64,000 bases of DNA. Source: Endozoicomonas euniceicola. Its GTDB lineage: Bacteria > Pseudomonadota > Gammaproteobacteria > Pseudomonadales > Endozoicomonadaceae. This document shows positions 41,522 to 49,997 of this stretch, piece after piece (position 1 is the first letter of the stretch; every line of letters begins with the position of its first letter). The position numbers and the translations under genes are program-made. Where the stretch lies: the NCBI RefSeq assembly GCF_025562755.1, contig NZ_CP103300.1:1501501-1565500 (forward strand). Direction: 5' to 3'. The notes under the pieces are model-generated. The model was not told where the DNA came from. It did not search any database and saw only the letters and a list, made by a program, of their open reading frames with translations.

Positions 41522-43372
41522 ATGCGAACAGGCGTCACTTGTCTTTTGTTCTTAGTTTTTTCTTTATTTTCCAGAACCCTCTTAGCCGGAAATTTACAAA
41601 ACCCACTCCCTCCTTTCATGGGAAATCTTCCTCAAAAAATGAATGGAAATTATTTACCTACCTGGCAAATGCCGATGTATTCAAAACTGCTTCATAATGA
41701 TATTGATATGTTGGCCAACGAAAATCAGACTGAGAAACACATTGACGAATTTGATGATGATCTGGGTTTCCGTTTTGGAGCAGACCCCGAAGAGGAAACT
41801 GACGCCCCACTTCGCCAGAATCTCCCCGAAGATGAGAATGAATATAAGTTAGTTCAATTAGAATGGAATGGAATACTAAAAAAATACGTCGTTGTCGTAA
41901 CAAACTTCCTGCCGATGACTCTGAAAACAGAGGGTAAAGCTCCTGTTTATGACAGGCTTGATTTTGAAGAAGACCTTGAGTTTGCAGAGCCAGATACAAA
42001 GTCCATTTGCGTTTCCCTGCCCGTAAGGTCATCCTCTGAAAATAGTTATCCCGTGAGGCGAAATGGTGAAACCGACGATGACGAAAGTTCTGATGGTTCA
42101 TCAAGTTCCGAAGATTCAGAAGATTCAGACAACAATGCCTCCTGGGACATAATTCCTTCTACGAATAGCTGTGATTCGAGTAACTCGGAATATCGTTTAA
42201 AAACCGTGCCGGTAATATCGAATGATGACGCCCGCACCTTTTTACTAATAGGCCCCAGCGACTGCCTCAACTCATGCAATCTGACAGAGCAGGGAGCAAG
42301 AGAACTGCAGGCTGACAACCCTGAACTATTTGCAACAACAGAAGTGGCTATTGCAGCCTTTCAGACATTAAAACAGAATGATTTTAACGAAACCACGCAC
42401 ACCCTGGAATATCAGGCAGTAGCAAATTTAATTTTAAAGTACCAGGATGTACCAACTGCTGAGCTGATGAGGAGTTTTCCCGAACAATTTCAGACAATAG
42501 AAGATACCAGGGAAGCTATTTATGATTTCAAACGTAAAATAAATACTGAAAACCAGAACCCGTCAGAGTCGGAAAAAGCTCTGGCAGCATTTGTTTCAGA
42601 TCAAAGACAGAATTCTGTTTTACAACAAATTTTTTCCGGCACGACTTCCGATAACCTGGAAGAAATTTTTACTGATCTGATGGATAGTCGATCTTTTTTC
42701 CAATATGTTGCCCGCGCTCTCTTTATTCACTTAGAACCAGAAGAAGATGATAGTAAACTACTGATCATTTGTAACAGAGATGCTGGGGGCATGGGAAGGT
42801 TAACGTTAAATGGAGCAACCGAACTACAAGAAAAATATCCTGAGCTTTTTCCGACAGCTGATTTTGCTCTTTCGGTTTTTGATGAACTATTTGCTGCAGA
42901 AGCTCCTGATACCATGGATGTTGACACTCTTCAATACCAAGCCATTGCAGAACTTGCTAAAAAGCATATCAGTAGAGGTCGTATAGGTTATTTTATCTTT
43001 GATGAAGAAAAACACAGGGGAGAACTTTATATTGAGGAAATTCCATACGAAATGTTTAGTAGTCGCTGTTTAGGTTTTGGTATATATGATGGAAGTTTTT
43101 TTATATCAAAAGCAAGTAGAGACAAATATAAGAATTACTGTTTTTCAACAAAAAACATGTTACACTTTAAAAAATTTGTTAACAACCCTGAAACAGACTC
43201 CGACTATAAAATAGAAACAATAAAGCTCCTTTTCCCACCTGATGATAAGGACGTTACGCAGGAAGCCTTTCATAAAAACATAGACTTATTGATAGGGAAT
43301 TCTTATAAACGCACACAAGCTTCTTTCAATGAACATTCTAATAAGCGCGGAAAGAAGGATAACCCTCGCTAA
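41522..43372 (+). CDS. Unknown secreted acidic protein, copy 3 of tandem triplet
   Basis: 616 residues. Signal peptide, acidic domain, linker and two-module region as in copy 2, with only a few substitutions between residues ~220 and 590. The C-terminus differs: SNKRGKKDNPR replaces KRRKLDKQDSPR, a shortened and altered basic tail. The same promoter-proximal block precedes it. Two hairpins at 43438-43494 end the array. As for the other copies, Cys residues are spaced through the mature part, compatible with disulfides after export. Confidence 0.7.
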   Translation: MRTGVTCLLFLVFSLFSRTLLAGNLQNPLPPFMGNLPQKMNGNYLPTWQMPMYSKLLHNDIDMLANENQTEKHIDEFDDDLGFRFGADPEEETDAPLRQNLPEDENEYKLVQLEWNGILKKYVVVVTNFLPMTLKTEGKAPVYDRLDFEEDLEFAEPDTKSICVSLPVRSSSENSYPVRRNGETDDDESSDGSSSSEDSEDSDNNASWDIIPSTNSCDSSNSEYRLKTVPVISNDDARTFLLIGPSDCLNSCNLTEQGARELQADNPELFATTEVAIAAFQTLKQNDFNETTHTLEYQAVANLILKYQDVPTAELMRSFPEQFQTIEDTREAIYDFKRKINTENQNPSESEKALAAFVSDQRQNSVLQQIFSGTTSDNLEEIFTDLMDSRSFFQYVARALFIHLEPEEDDSKLLIICNRDAGGMGRLTLNGATELQEKYPELFPTADFALSVFDELFAAEAPDTMDVDTLQYQAIAELAKKHISRGRIGYFIFDEEKHRGELYIEEIPYEMFSSRCLGFGIYDGSFFISKASRDKYKNYCFSTKNMLHFKKFVNNPETDSDYKIETIKLLFPPDDKDVTQEAFHKNIDLLIGNSYKRTQASFNEHSNKRGKKDNPR

Positions 43373-43437
43373 TATAAGTCCTCAATAATAGCACCACTGA
43401 TTGTGGTCGATAGACCATTTCTTATTGAGAAAAGAGT

Positions 43438-43494
43438 TGAGGAAAGATTTGAAAAACCTTTCCTCAATAATAGCTTCAGGTTTTATTGAAGCTA
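43438..43494. terminator. Two hairpins between the secreted triplet and yajQ
   Basis: TGAGGAAAG/CTTTCCTCA (43438-43466) and TAGCTTCA/TGAAGCTA (43471-43494) are perfect 9-bp and 8-bp stems in the convergent gap between the triplet and yajQ. They probably terminate one or both units. Confidence 0.6.
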
Positions 43495-43519
43495 CGAGAA
43501 TTGTAAAGAAAACTGTAAA

Positions 43520-44002
43520 TTAATCTCGGAAGTTATTGTACTGCAGCGGCATTTCGGTATCAGCTTCCCGCAGCATGGCAATCACCTGTTGCAGGTCATC
43601 CCGTTTTTTACCCGTTACACGAACCTGCTCACCCTGAATAGCAGGCTGAACCTTGAGTTTGGCATCCTTGATCATTTTCACAATCTTTTTAGCCTGCTCC
43701 TTATCCAGTCCCTGGCGAACAGTCACTTCCTGTTTGACTTGCTTGCCAGAACCATAATGATCCTTTACTTCCAGGCATTTAACGTCGATGCCTCGTTTAA
43801 CCATTTTGGTTTTCAGCATTTCCAGCATTTGTACCAGCTGGAAATCCGCGTCAGAAGCCATCACGATCTGGGTGTCACCACTTTGTTCAAAGCTGGCATC
43901 AACACCACGGAAATCATAACGGGTGGTCAGTTCGCGGTTAGCCTGGTCTACTGAGTTGCTGAGTTCGTGCAGATCCACTTCAGAAACAATATCAAATGAA
44001 GG
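43520..44002 (-). CDS. yajQ: YajQ family nucleotide-binding protein
   Basis: 160 residues from the ATG at 44002, giving the canonical start MPSFDIVSEVDLHELSNSVD; the frame extends further upstream but without family similarity. Contains RYDFRG, KRGIDVKCLE, VKQEVTVRQG, RVTGKKRDDLQ and the closing LQYNNFRD. YajQ proteins bind nucleotides; the Xanthomonas member is a cyclic-di-GMP effector linked to virulence. Single gene, cytoplasmic. Confidence 0.95.
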   Translation of the reverse strand, partial: PSFDIVSEVDLHELSNSVDQANRELTTRYDFRGVDASFEQSGDTQIVMASDADFQLVQMLEMLKTKMVKRGIDVKCLEVKDHYGSGKQVKQEVTVRQGLDKEQAKKIVKMIKDAKLKVQPAIQGEQVRVTGKKRDDLQQVIAMLREADTEMPLQYNNFRD

Positions 44003-44134
44003 CATGAAAAATTCCACATAAAAAAGGAGTAATGCCATATTGTCCGGGAACGCTTTCTCCAGAGCAAGAGTTCGTAGCAAGCCCCGGCATCACCAGGGCT
44101 GTTTTTCACCAGAACGATTTACCTGAATGTTGAC

Positions 44135-44347
44135 CTACTCTTTATCGTTCAGCCTGAATCCAATTCGTACCGTCACCTGAAAGTGACCAATCTCACCGTC
44201 GTTAATATGCCCTCTGTGCTCCACCACTTCATACCAGTTGAGGTTTTTCAAACTGACGCTAGCTGTCGCTATGGCATTACGAATAGCGTCGTCACTACTC
44301 AGGGTTGAGCTGCCGACAACTTCAAGAATTTTATAAACATGACTCAT
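44135..44347 (-). CDS. Dodecin family flavin-binding protein
   Basis: 70 residues, the normal dodecin length: VYKILEVVGSS, the segment DDAIRNAIATAS, LNWYEVVEHRGHI (with the flavin-stacking Trp) and FQVTVRIGFRL. Dodecins form hollow dodecamers that store riboflavin or FMN in the cytoplasm. Own transcription unit on the minus strand, ~130 bases upstream of yajQ; expression together is possible. Confidence 0.93.
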   Translation of the reverse strand: MSHVYKILEVVGSSTLSSDDAIRNAIATASVSLKNLNWYEVVEHRGHINDGEIGHFQVTVRIGFRLNDKE

Positions 44348-44488
44348 AGTCCAGATACCTCAGGTGTTAAAAACATCAGGCAAGTATAGTCATGGAATTA
44401 AAGTACTAACGTTCAGAAAAAGCGCTGAAACCTTGTGTTAAACTATTGCCCCTTAACCCACTGTCTGATCTGACCCTGTAAATAAACG

Positions 44489-45412
44489 ATGTCATCACAC
44501 CCCTGGTATATCCTTGGCGCCGGAAGTATCGGCTGTCTCTGGGCTGCAAATATCCATCAAACCACTGGCAACTCTCCTGTTATGATTGTCCGTAACAGAG
44601 AACGTTATGTAGATAGAAAGGTGGACAAAAAACCAGTACTGACCCTGACTCATCTGGACAAAACAGAATCACAACACCCGGTCAGTGTGATCACCGCCGA
44701 TGAGATAACCACACCCATCCACCAGCTTATTGTCTGCACCAAAGCAGGCGATACACTAACCGCTATGAATTCCATCCGGCCTGCGCTGGCAGAGCATTGC
44801 AATGTACTGCTCCTGCAAAATGGTATGGGCAGTCAGGAGACGGTTGCAGAAGCCTTTCCTGCGCAAAACATCTGGATCGGCTCAACCACGGACGGTGCCT
44901 GGATCAGTAAACCGCTCCATGTTCATCATGCCGGACAGGGGCTGACAGAAATTGGTTGTTTTAACCATCAGCCGGCCACAGTGTTTCTCCGCCAGTTTCA
45001 GGGCTTTCACCTGAAGATGAGCGCCAGTAAAGATATTGGCAATGTTTTATGGCAAAAGCTGGCCGTCAACTGTGCCATCAATGGTTTAACCGCCCTTTTT
45101 GACTGCCAGAATGGCGCTTTACTGGAATACGACAAAAAGCCACTCATGGATGAACTGATTAATGAGTTCACCCATATCAGCAAAGCACAGGGCCGGACAA
45201 CACCAGAGTCCCTGCACGAAAAAGTATACAAAGTTTGTCGTTTAACAGCGGCTAACCACTCTTCAACCTGTATGGATGCACGTCTGCGACGCAAAACAGA
45301 ACTGGCTTTTATGAACGGTTACCTGATCAGGATCGCTGAAAAAGAAGGCCTGAAGCTGCCTGCCCACCAGAAATTGATGGATAAACTCTCACAAAAAGGC
45401 GTTCGCTGGTAA
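44489..45412 (+). CDS. panE: 2-dehydropantoate 2-reductase
   Basis: 307 residues. GAGSIGCLWAANI is the NADPH-binding fold start, LLLQNGMGSQE and the later LWQKLAVNCAINGLTALFDC (catalytic Lys and Asn) match PanE, and the C-terminal SSTCMDARLRRKTELAFMNG is typical. It reduces 2-dehydropantoate to pantoate for coenzyme A synthesis in the cytoplasm. Not clustered with other pan genes here; the histidine kinase follows 30-70 bases later. Confidence 0.9.
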   Translation: MSSHPWYILGAGSIGCLWAANIHQTTGNSPVMIVRNRERYVDRKVDKKPVLTLTHLDKTESQHPVSVITADEITTPIHQLIVCTKAGDTLTAMNSIRPALAEHCNVLLLQNGMGSQETVAEAFPAQNIWIGSTTDGAWISKPLHVHHAGQGLTEIGCFNHQPATVFLRQFQGFHLKMSASKDIGNVLWQKLAVNCAINGLTALFDCQNGALLEYDKKPLMDELINEFTHISKAQGRTTPESLHEKVYKVCRLTAANHSSTCMDARLRRKTELAFMNGYLIRIAEKEGLKLPAHQKLMDKLSQKGVRW

Positions 45413-45480
45413 ATTTGTCACGACCGTACAAATAAGATAGTTTGCTTGTTATCGGGGCCACCAAAAATACGACAAAGCCC

Positions 45481-47184
45481 ATGCAAGCATTGTATGCCTA
45501 CTTCTCAAAACTGACCGTCAGTAGCAAGCTACTCCACCTGTTGATTGGCATCGCCCTGTCCCTGGGGCTGATTGCCAGCGGCGCCTTTATGGTATCGGCC
45601 TATTTGCTTTCCCGGCATGACCTTGCCCCAAACAGTGTTATGGGGGTTGCCGGAATGGTCATTGTGGTCAGTTTCCTGCTGATCACACTAACCATCACCC
45701 ATTATGTTCGTCATTTTATTACTAAACCGATCCTGCACCTGACTCGTATCACGGGCAGGGTTTCAAAGCATGAAGATTACCGTATCCGCGCCAGAGTCTT
45801 TCACCATGACGAAATAGGCACATTATCACAGGCATTTAACGTTATGCTGTCCCGAATCGCCACCAGAGATCAGCAGCTGAAGGAAGAAAAAGAGTATGAA
45901 CGACAACTGTTGACAGAAATGCAACGCAACAATCAAGAGTTGGAACACGAAATAAAAGTGCGCCAGAAGGCGGAGCGCAAACTGAAGCAGTTTCAGGAAT
46001 ACCTCAACAACATTATCAACTCCATGCCGTCGGCGTTGATCACGGTAGATCATCAACTGGTTATACAACAGTCTAACTCCGAAGCGGCTCGTCTCGCAGA
46101 AAACAGCCACCATCCCGTAGTCGGTCAGAAAATGGTCAATGCGTTACCCTTTCTTGAGCATTGCCAGCAGCAAATTGAAACAACGCTAAAAGAGCAAAGT
46201 ACCCAGAGGATAGAAAAGCTTCCCGTAATTATTGCCGGTAACGATAGTTATCTGGATTTAATTATTTATCCACTGTCTGGTGATGAACATCCGGAAGCGG
46301 TTATCCGTATAGACGACATTACTCAACGGCTTAAGCTGGAAGAAGTGATGGTACAGACCGAAAAGATGATGACCGTTGGCGGGCTGGCCGCCGGTATGGC
46401 TCATGAAATCAATAACCCTCTGGGAGCAGTGATTCAGGGTGCCCAGAACATACGTCGCAGAATTTCCACAGACCTTCCCGCCAACCAGCACAGCGCTCAG
46501 CAGCACCGTGTAGACCTGAATGAGCTGAATGCCTATCTGGAAGACCGGGGGATCAATCGTTTCCTTGATAACATTCATGACGCAGGCCTGAGAGCTTCGG
46601 AGATTGTCAGAAATATGCTGAAGTTCAGTCGTCAGGCGGAGCCGGTTTTATCCTCTGCCAACCTGAAAGAGTTACTGGAAAAGACTGTCGATATCGCTGG
46701 CTCAGACCTGAGCTGGCAATCTGAGTTTGATTTTATGCAGATTCAGGTGAACTACGATTTTGATCCGACGTTAGAAGACGTTCCCTGTATCGCCTGCGAG
46801 TTGCAACAGGTGCTGCTGAACCTTCTGAAAAATGCCGCCCACGCTATTAACCAGCGCCAGACTAAAACCGAACCGGGGAGAATTCGTATCAAAACCCGTC
46901 ATATAAATGATCAGGCTGTCATCGCTCTCTCGGACAACGGTTGCGGCATCAGCGACAGTGTCAGAAAGCGCATCTTCGAACCGTTCTTCACCACTAAGGA
47001 TGTTGGGGTCGGTACCGGGCTGGGACTGTCTGTCTCCTATTTCATCATCACAACCCATCATCAGGGCAGCCTGACAGTGGATTCAGTCGTGAACCGGGGC
47101 AGTGAATTCACCATCCGCCTGCCACTGGAACGGCAAATAACACGACCCTCTTCCAGTAAACGTCTCAGTGAGGTGTCCCTTTAA
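45481..47184 (+). CDS. Orphan sensor histidine kinase (HAMP-PAS-HisKA-HATPase)
   Basis: About 567 residues from the ATG at 45481 (an upstream TTG at 45442 would add 13). Two membrane segments (LLIGIALSLGLIASGAFMV; VAGMVIVVSFLLITLTI) with a very short periplasmic loop, then a HAMP domain (TKPILHLTRITGRV), a coiled coil, a PAS domain (~170-290), and a dimerisation box with phospho-His in GMAHEINNPLGAV, followed by the HATPase boxes NLLKNAAHA, DNGCGI and GTGLGLS. The small sensor loop suggests detection within or near the membrane. No response regulator lies next to it. Confidence 0.88.
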   Translation: MQALYAYFSKLTVSSKLLHLLIGIALSLGLIASGAFMVSAYLLSRHDLAPNSVMGVAGMVIVVSFLLITLTITHYVRHFITKPILHLTRITGRVSKHEDYRIRARVFHHDEIGTLSQAFNVMLSRIATRDQQLKEEKEYERQLLTEMQRNNQELEHEIKVRQKAERKLKQFQEYLNNIINSMPSALITVDHQLVIQQSNSEAARLAENSHHPVVGQKMVNALPFLEHCQQQIETTLKEQSTQRIEKLPVIIAGNDSYLDLIIYPLSGDEHPEAVIRIDDITQRLKLEEVMVQTEKMMTVGGLAAGMAHEINNPLGAVIQGAQNIRRRISTDLPANQHSAQQHRVDLNELNAYLEDRGINRFLDNIHDAGLRASEIVRNMLKFSRQAEPVLSSANLKELLEKTVDIAGSDLSWQSEFDFMQIQVNYDFDPTLEDVPCIACELQQVLLNLLKNAAHAINQRQTKTEPGRIRIKTRHINDQAVIALSDNGCGISDSVRKRIFEPFFTTKDVGVGTGLGLSVSYFIITTHHQGSLTVDSVVNRGSEFTIRLPLERQITRPSSSKRLSEVSL

Positions 47185-47196
47185 TAATATTCCCTT

Positions 47197-47202
47197 ATAA
47201 TG
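47197..47202 (+). promoter_or_regulatory. Possible -10 element of nadC
   Basis: TATAAT, 38 bases before the nadC start, in the short gap after the kinase gene. A -35 element is weak, so support is limited. Confidence 0.35.
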
Positions 47203-47239
47203 CGGCGCACTTTTTTAAGAAGATCCAAAAGCGATCCCG

Positions 47240-48100
47240 ATGAAAACGCCTGAACTGAAAGACACCGTTACCATCAATGTCCAACACGCCCTGAATGAAG
47301 ATATTGGCACCGGGGATATTACCGCCGCTTTGATTCCTGAACAGCAACAGGCCATTGCCCGTCTGATTTGCCGGGAGCAGGCTGTGATTTGTGGTCGCCC
47401 ATGGTTTGATGAAGTGTTCAGGCAGATCGACCCTGATGTCACCATTGAATGGCATATTGAAGAAGGCGAACAGGTAGCTGCCGATCAGTTGCTGGTCACT
47501 CTTACCGGTTCTGCCCGCAGCCTGCTGACCGGTGAACGTGCCGCCATGAATTTCCTGCAAACCTTGTCCGGCACAGCCACTCGCTGCCAACATTATCTGA
47601 ACCTGGTAGAAGGCACATCCGTCAAACTGCTGGATACCCGCAAAACCCTTCCGGGACTGCGTCTGGCACAAAAGTACGCTGTTGTTCAGGGCGGCTGTCA
47701 TAATCACCGTACCGGCCTGTTTGATGCGTTCCTGATCAAAGAAAATCATATTGCTGCCTGTGGCGGTATTCGTCAGTCGGTAGCAGCCGCCAAAGCTACG
47801 GCTCCGGGTAAGCCCGTCGAGGTAGAAGTAGAAAACCTTGATGAGTTTCACCAGGCGCGTGATGCCGGAGCTGACCGCATTATGCTGGATAACTTTTCTC
47901 TCGACCTGTTACGAGAGACCGTTGAACTGAATAAAACGCTGTTGGGCAATCGCCCTGAACTGGAAGCGTCTGGCAATATCACTGAAGTGACTCTGCCTCA
48001 GGTTGCAGCCACCGGTGTGGATTTCATTTCCATTGGTGCCCTCACCAAACATTGTCAGGCTCTCGACCTGTCCATGCGACTGACCGAAACCGCTGGCTGA
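47240..48100 (+). CDS. nadC: Nicotinate-nucleotide pyrophosphorylase (carboxylating)
   Basis: 286 residues. DIGTGDITAALIP, the segment ERAAMNFLQTLSGTAT, LLDTRKTLPGLRLAQKYAV, GGCHNHRTGLFDAFLIKENH, VEVEVENLDE and ADRIMLDNFS are family signatures including the quinolinate- and PRPP-binding Arg/Lys/His residues. It converts quinolinate and PRPP to nicotinate mononucleotide in NAD synthesis. Cytoplasmic. Followed by galE in the same direction after 57 bases containing a 14-bp palindrome (48123-48136). Confidence 0.96.
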   Translation: MKTPELKDTVTINVQHALNEDIGTGDITAALIPEQQQAIARLICREQAVICGRPWFDEVFRQIDPDVTIEWHIEEGEQVAADQLLVTLTGSARSLLTGERAAMNFLQTLSGTATRCQHYLNLVEGTSVKLLDTRKTLPGLRLAQKYAVVQGGCHNHRTGLFDAFLIKENHIAACGGIRQSVAAAKATAPGKPVEVEVENLDEFHQARDAGADRIMLDNFSLDLLRETVELNKTLLGNRPELEASGNITEVTLPQVAATGVDFISIGALTKHCQALDLSMRLTETAG

Positions 48101-48157
48101 CTACATTTATAAACAAGATCACGTCATCATGATGACAACCTTTCGGAGTGACCCATT

Positions 48158-49174
48158 ATGAGTAAAATTCTGGTAACAGGCGGGGCAGGCTATATCGGTA
48201 GCCACACCTGTCTCGAACTTCTTAACGACAACTACGATATTGTTGTACTGGATAACCTGACCAATAGCAGTGAAGAGTCCCTGCGTCGGGTTCAGGAGAT
48301 CACCGGCAAAAGCCTGACCTTCGTTAATGGGGATATCCGTGACCGCAACCTGCTGAACCAGTTGTTCAGCAAACATGATTTCGAGGCGGTTATCCACTTC
48401 GCCGGGCTGAAAGCCGTGGGCGAATCCTGTGAAATTCCTCTCGATTACTACGACAACAATGTTTACGGCACCGTGGTTCTTTGCGAAGCCATGAAAGCCG
48501 CCAATGTAAAGCGTATTGTCTTCAGCTCTTCCGCCACGGTTTATGGCGACCCGGCCAGTCTCCCGATTATGGAAGACTTCCCGTTGTCAGCCACCAACCC
48601 TTATGGCCGCTCCAAACTCATGGTGGAAGATATTCTGCGTGACCTGTACCTGTCTGATAACGAGTGGAGCATTGCCCTGTTGCGCTATTTCAACCCGGTT
48701 GGCGCTCACCCGTCCGGTATGATTGGTGAAGACCCTAACGATATCCCCAACAACCTGATGCCTTATGTATCACAGGTTGCTATTGGCAAGCTGGAAAAAC
48801 TGCGGGTCTTTGGTAACGACTACCCGACTCACGACGGCACCGGTGTACGTGATTATATTCATGTGGTTGACCTGTCTGTCGGGCATGTCCGTGCCATTGA
48901 AAAGCTGCGCACCACCAAAGGAGCCACTGCCTGGAACCTGGGCGTGGGTAAAGGCTACAGCGTACTGGATATGGTGGCCGCTTTTGAGAAGGCTTCAGGT
49001 AAAGCCGTACCTTATGACATCACCGATCGTCGTGCCGGCGATATTGCCGCCTGTTACGCCAACCCGGACAAAGCCCTGAACGAGCTGGGCTGGAAAGCTG
49101 AGAAAGTACTGGAAGATATGGTCAGCGACGCCTGGCGCTGGCAGTCTCAGAATCCGGACGGTTATCCTTCCTGA
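48158..49174 (+). CDS. galE: UDP-glucose 4-epimerase
   Basis: 338 residues, typical GalE length. VTGGAGYIGSHTCLEL binds NAD+, SSSATVYG and NPYGRSK supply the catalytic Ser/Tyr/Lys, and FNPVGAHPSGMIGEDP and WNLGVGKGYSVLDMV follow as in E. coli GalE. It interconverts UDP-glucose and UDP-galactose for surface polysaccharides. A perfect 14-bp palindrome GTCATCATGATGAC lies just upstream of the RBS (CGGAG) and may be an operator. A hairpin follows the gene (49189-49224). Confidence 0.96.
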   Translation: MSKILVTGGAGYIGSHTCLELLNDNYDIVVLDNLTNSSEESLRRVQEITGKSLTFVNGDIRDRNLLNQLFSKHDFEAVIHFAGLKAVGESCEIPLDYYDNNVYGTVVLCEAMKAANVKRIVFSSSATVYGDPASLPIMEDFPLSATNPYGRSKLMVEDILRDLYLSDNEWSIALLRYFNPVGAHPSGMIGEDPNDIPNNLMPYVSQVAIGKLEKLRVFGNDYPTHDGTGVRDYIHVVDLSVGHVRAIEKLRTTKGATAWNLGVGKGYSVLDMVAAFEKASGKAVPYDITDRRAGDIAACYANPDKALNELGWKAEKVLEDMVSDAWRWQSQNPDGYPS

Positions 49175-49188
49175 TCCATTCTGCAACA

Positions 49189-49224
49189 CAGGTTAGGCCG
49201 AGCGATAAAGCTCGTCCCAACCTG
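49189..49224 (+). terminator. Hairpin after galE
   Basis: CAGGTT...CGAGC-GATAAA-GCTCG...AACCTG forms an interrupted stem 15 bases after the galE stop. No long T-run follows, so termination strength is uncertain. Confidence 0.5.
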
Positions 49225-49312
49225 CAAGTTATCCTCCCCCCGACCGATACATTAACAACATCATAAATGAAAAGTCATACGGCAGATTTCTACGACGGAA
49301 GGAAAGCATTCG

Positions 49313-49966
49313 ATGACTGACAATGTTAATGGCGCAGCCCGCACCTCCGGAAACTGGTTTACACAGGCTTCCTCAAAAGCAACCAAAGCCCTGAAAGGCT
49401 TCCTGCATTTTGGCAGTGTCAGGAAAACCTCCGGCAAAAGTCCTGTTAAGGATGCCAGAATTGAGTACGACAAACCTGAACCCACCCCGGTACATTCAAG
49501 AAGCATTCGACAGGCAAAGGCTTCAGAGCTGGCTTCGATACGAGCACCTGTAACGCCCCGTAATAGCCCCAAGGCAAAAACGCCAACCCTCCCTTTGCTG
49601 AAAGCTGATCCTGTTCAGGAGCAGATTTACAATGCCGAGGTTAAATTGATGGCACTGAATGAGAGCCGGGCCACTCTTAACGATGCCGTCAGCCGGGCAA
49701 CAGCTCTTAAAGAAAAAACGTGGACGCAGTTTAACGCGATCAGTATAAAGGCAGGGCTAAGCCCTAAAAGCGCCCTGGGCTCTATGAAATTTACCGCAGC
49801 AAGAAACCGCTTTTTTAAAGCCGTACAGCTAGAAAGAACCACTAAAAAAGCCCTGCAAAATCTGGACATACAGATCAAAAAACAGGAAATCGCCGTCGAA
49901 AGGCTTCGTGCAGCCGAAGACAGGCAGGCTGAGCGGGAGTTAAAGCAATTACTGGCTGGCGGATAA
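49313..49966 (+). CDS. Unknown protein with disordered N-terminus and C-terminal coiled coil
   Basis: 217 residues. The first ~95 are rich in Ser, Thr, Lys and Pro (SVRKTSGKSPVK; APVTPRNSPKAKTPT). From ~100 to the end long amphipathic helices are evident (QEQIYNAEVKLMALNES; LDIQIKKQEIAVERLRA). No signal peptide or known domain. A strong RBS (GGAAGGAAAG) precedes the ATG. It sits between galE and ligB, 31 bases before the ligB ATG. The style resembles the small proteins next to the Fic gene; effector or structural role is unknown. Confidence 0.6.
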   Translation: MTDNVNGAARTSGNWFTQASSKATKALKGFLHFGSVRKTSGKSPVKDARIEYDKPEPTPVHSRSIRQAKASELASIRAPVTPRNSPKAKTPTLPLLKADPVQEQIYNAEVKLMALNESRATLNDAVSRATALKEKTWTQFNAISIKAGLSPKSALGSMKFTAARNRFFKAVQLERTTKKALQNLDIQIKKQEIAVERLRAAEDRQAERELKQLLAGG

Positions 49967-49997
49967 TAAAACAGCAACACCAACGGATGTGGCCGTC

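Noticed and set aside
44093..44112. Hairpin AGCCC...GGGCT plus T-run between dodecin and yajQ
   Set aside because: The T-run is on the wrong side for the leftward genes, so it does not terminate either of them.
47195..47851. 218-codon frame opposite nadC
   Set aside because: Antisense to a conserved enzyme gene.
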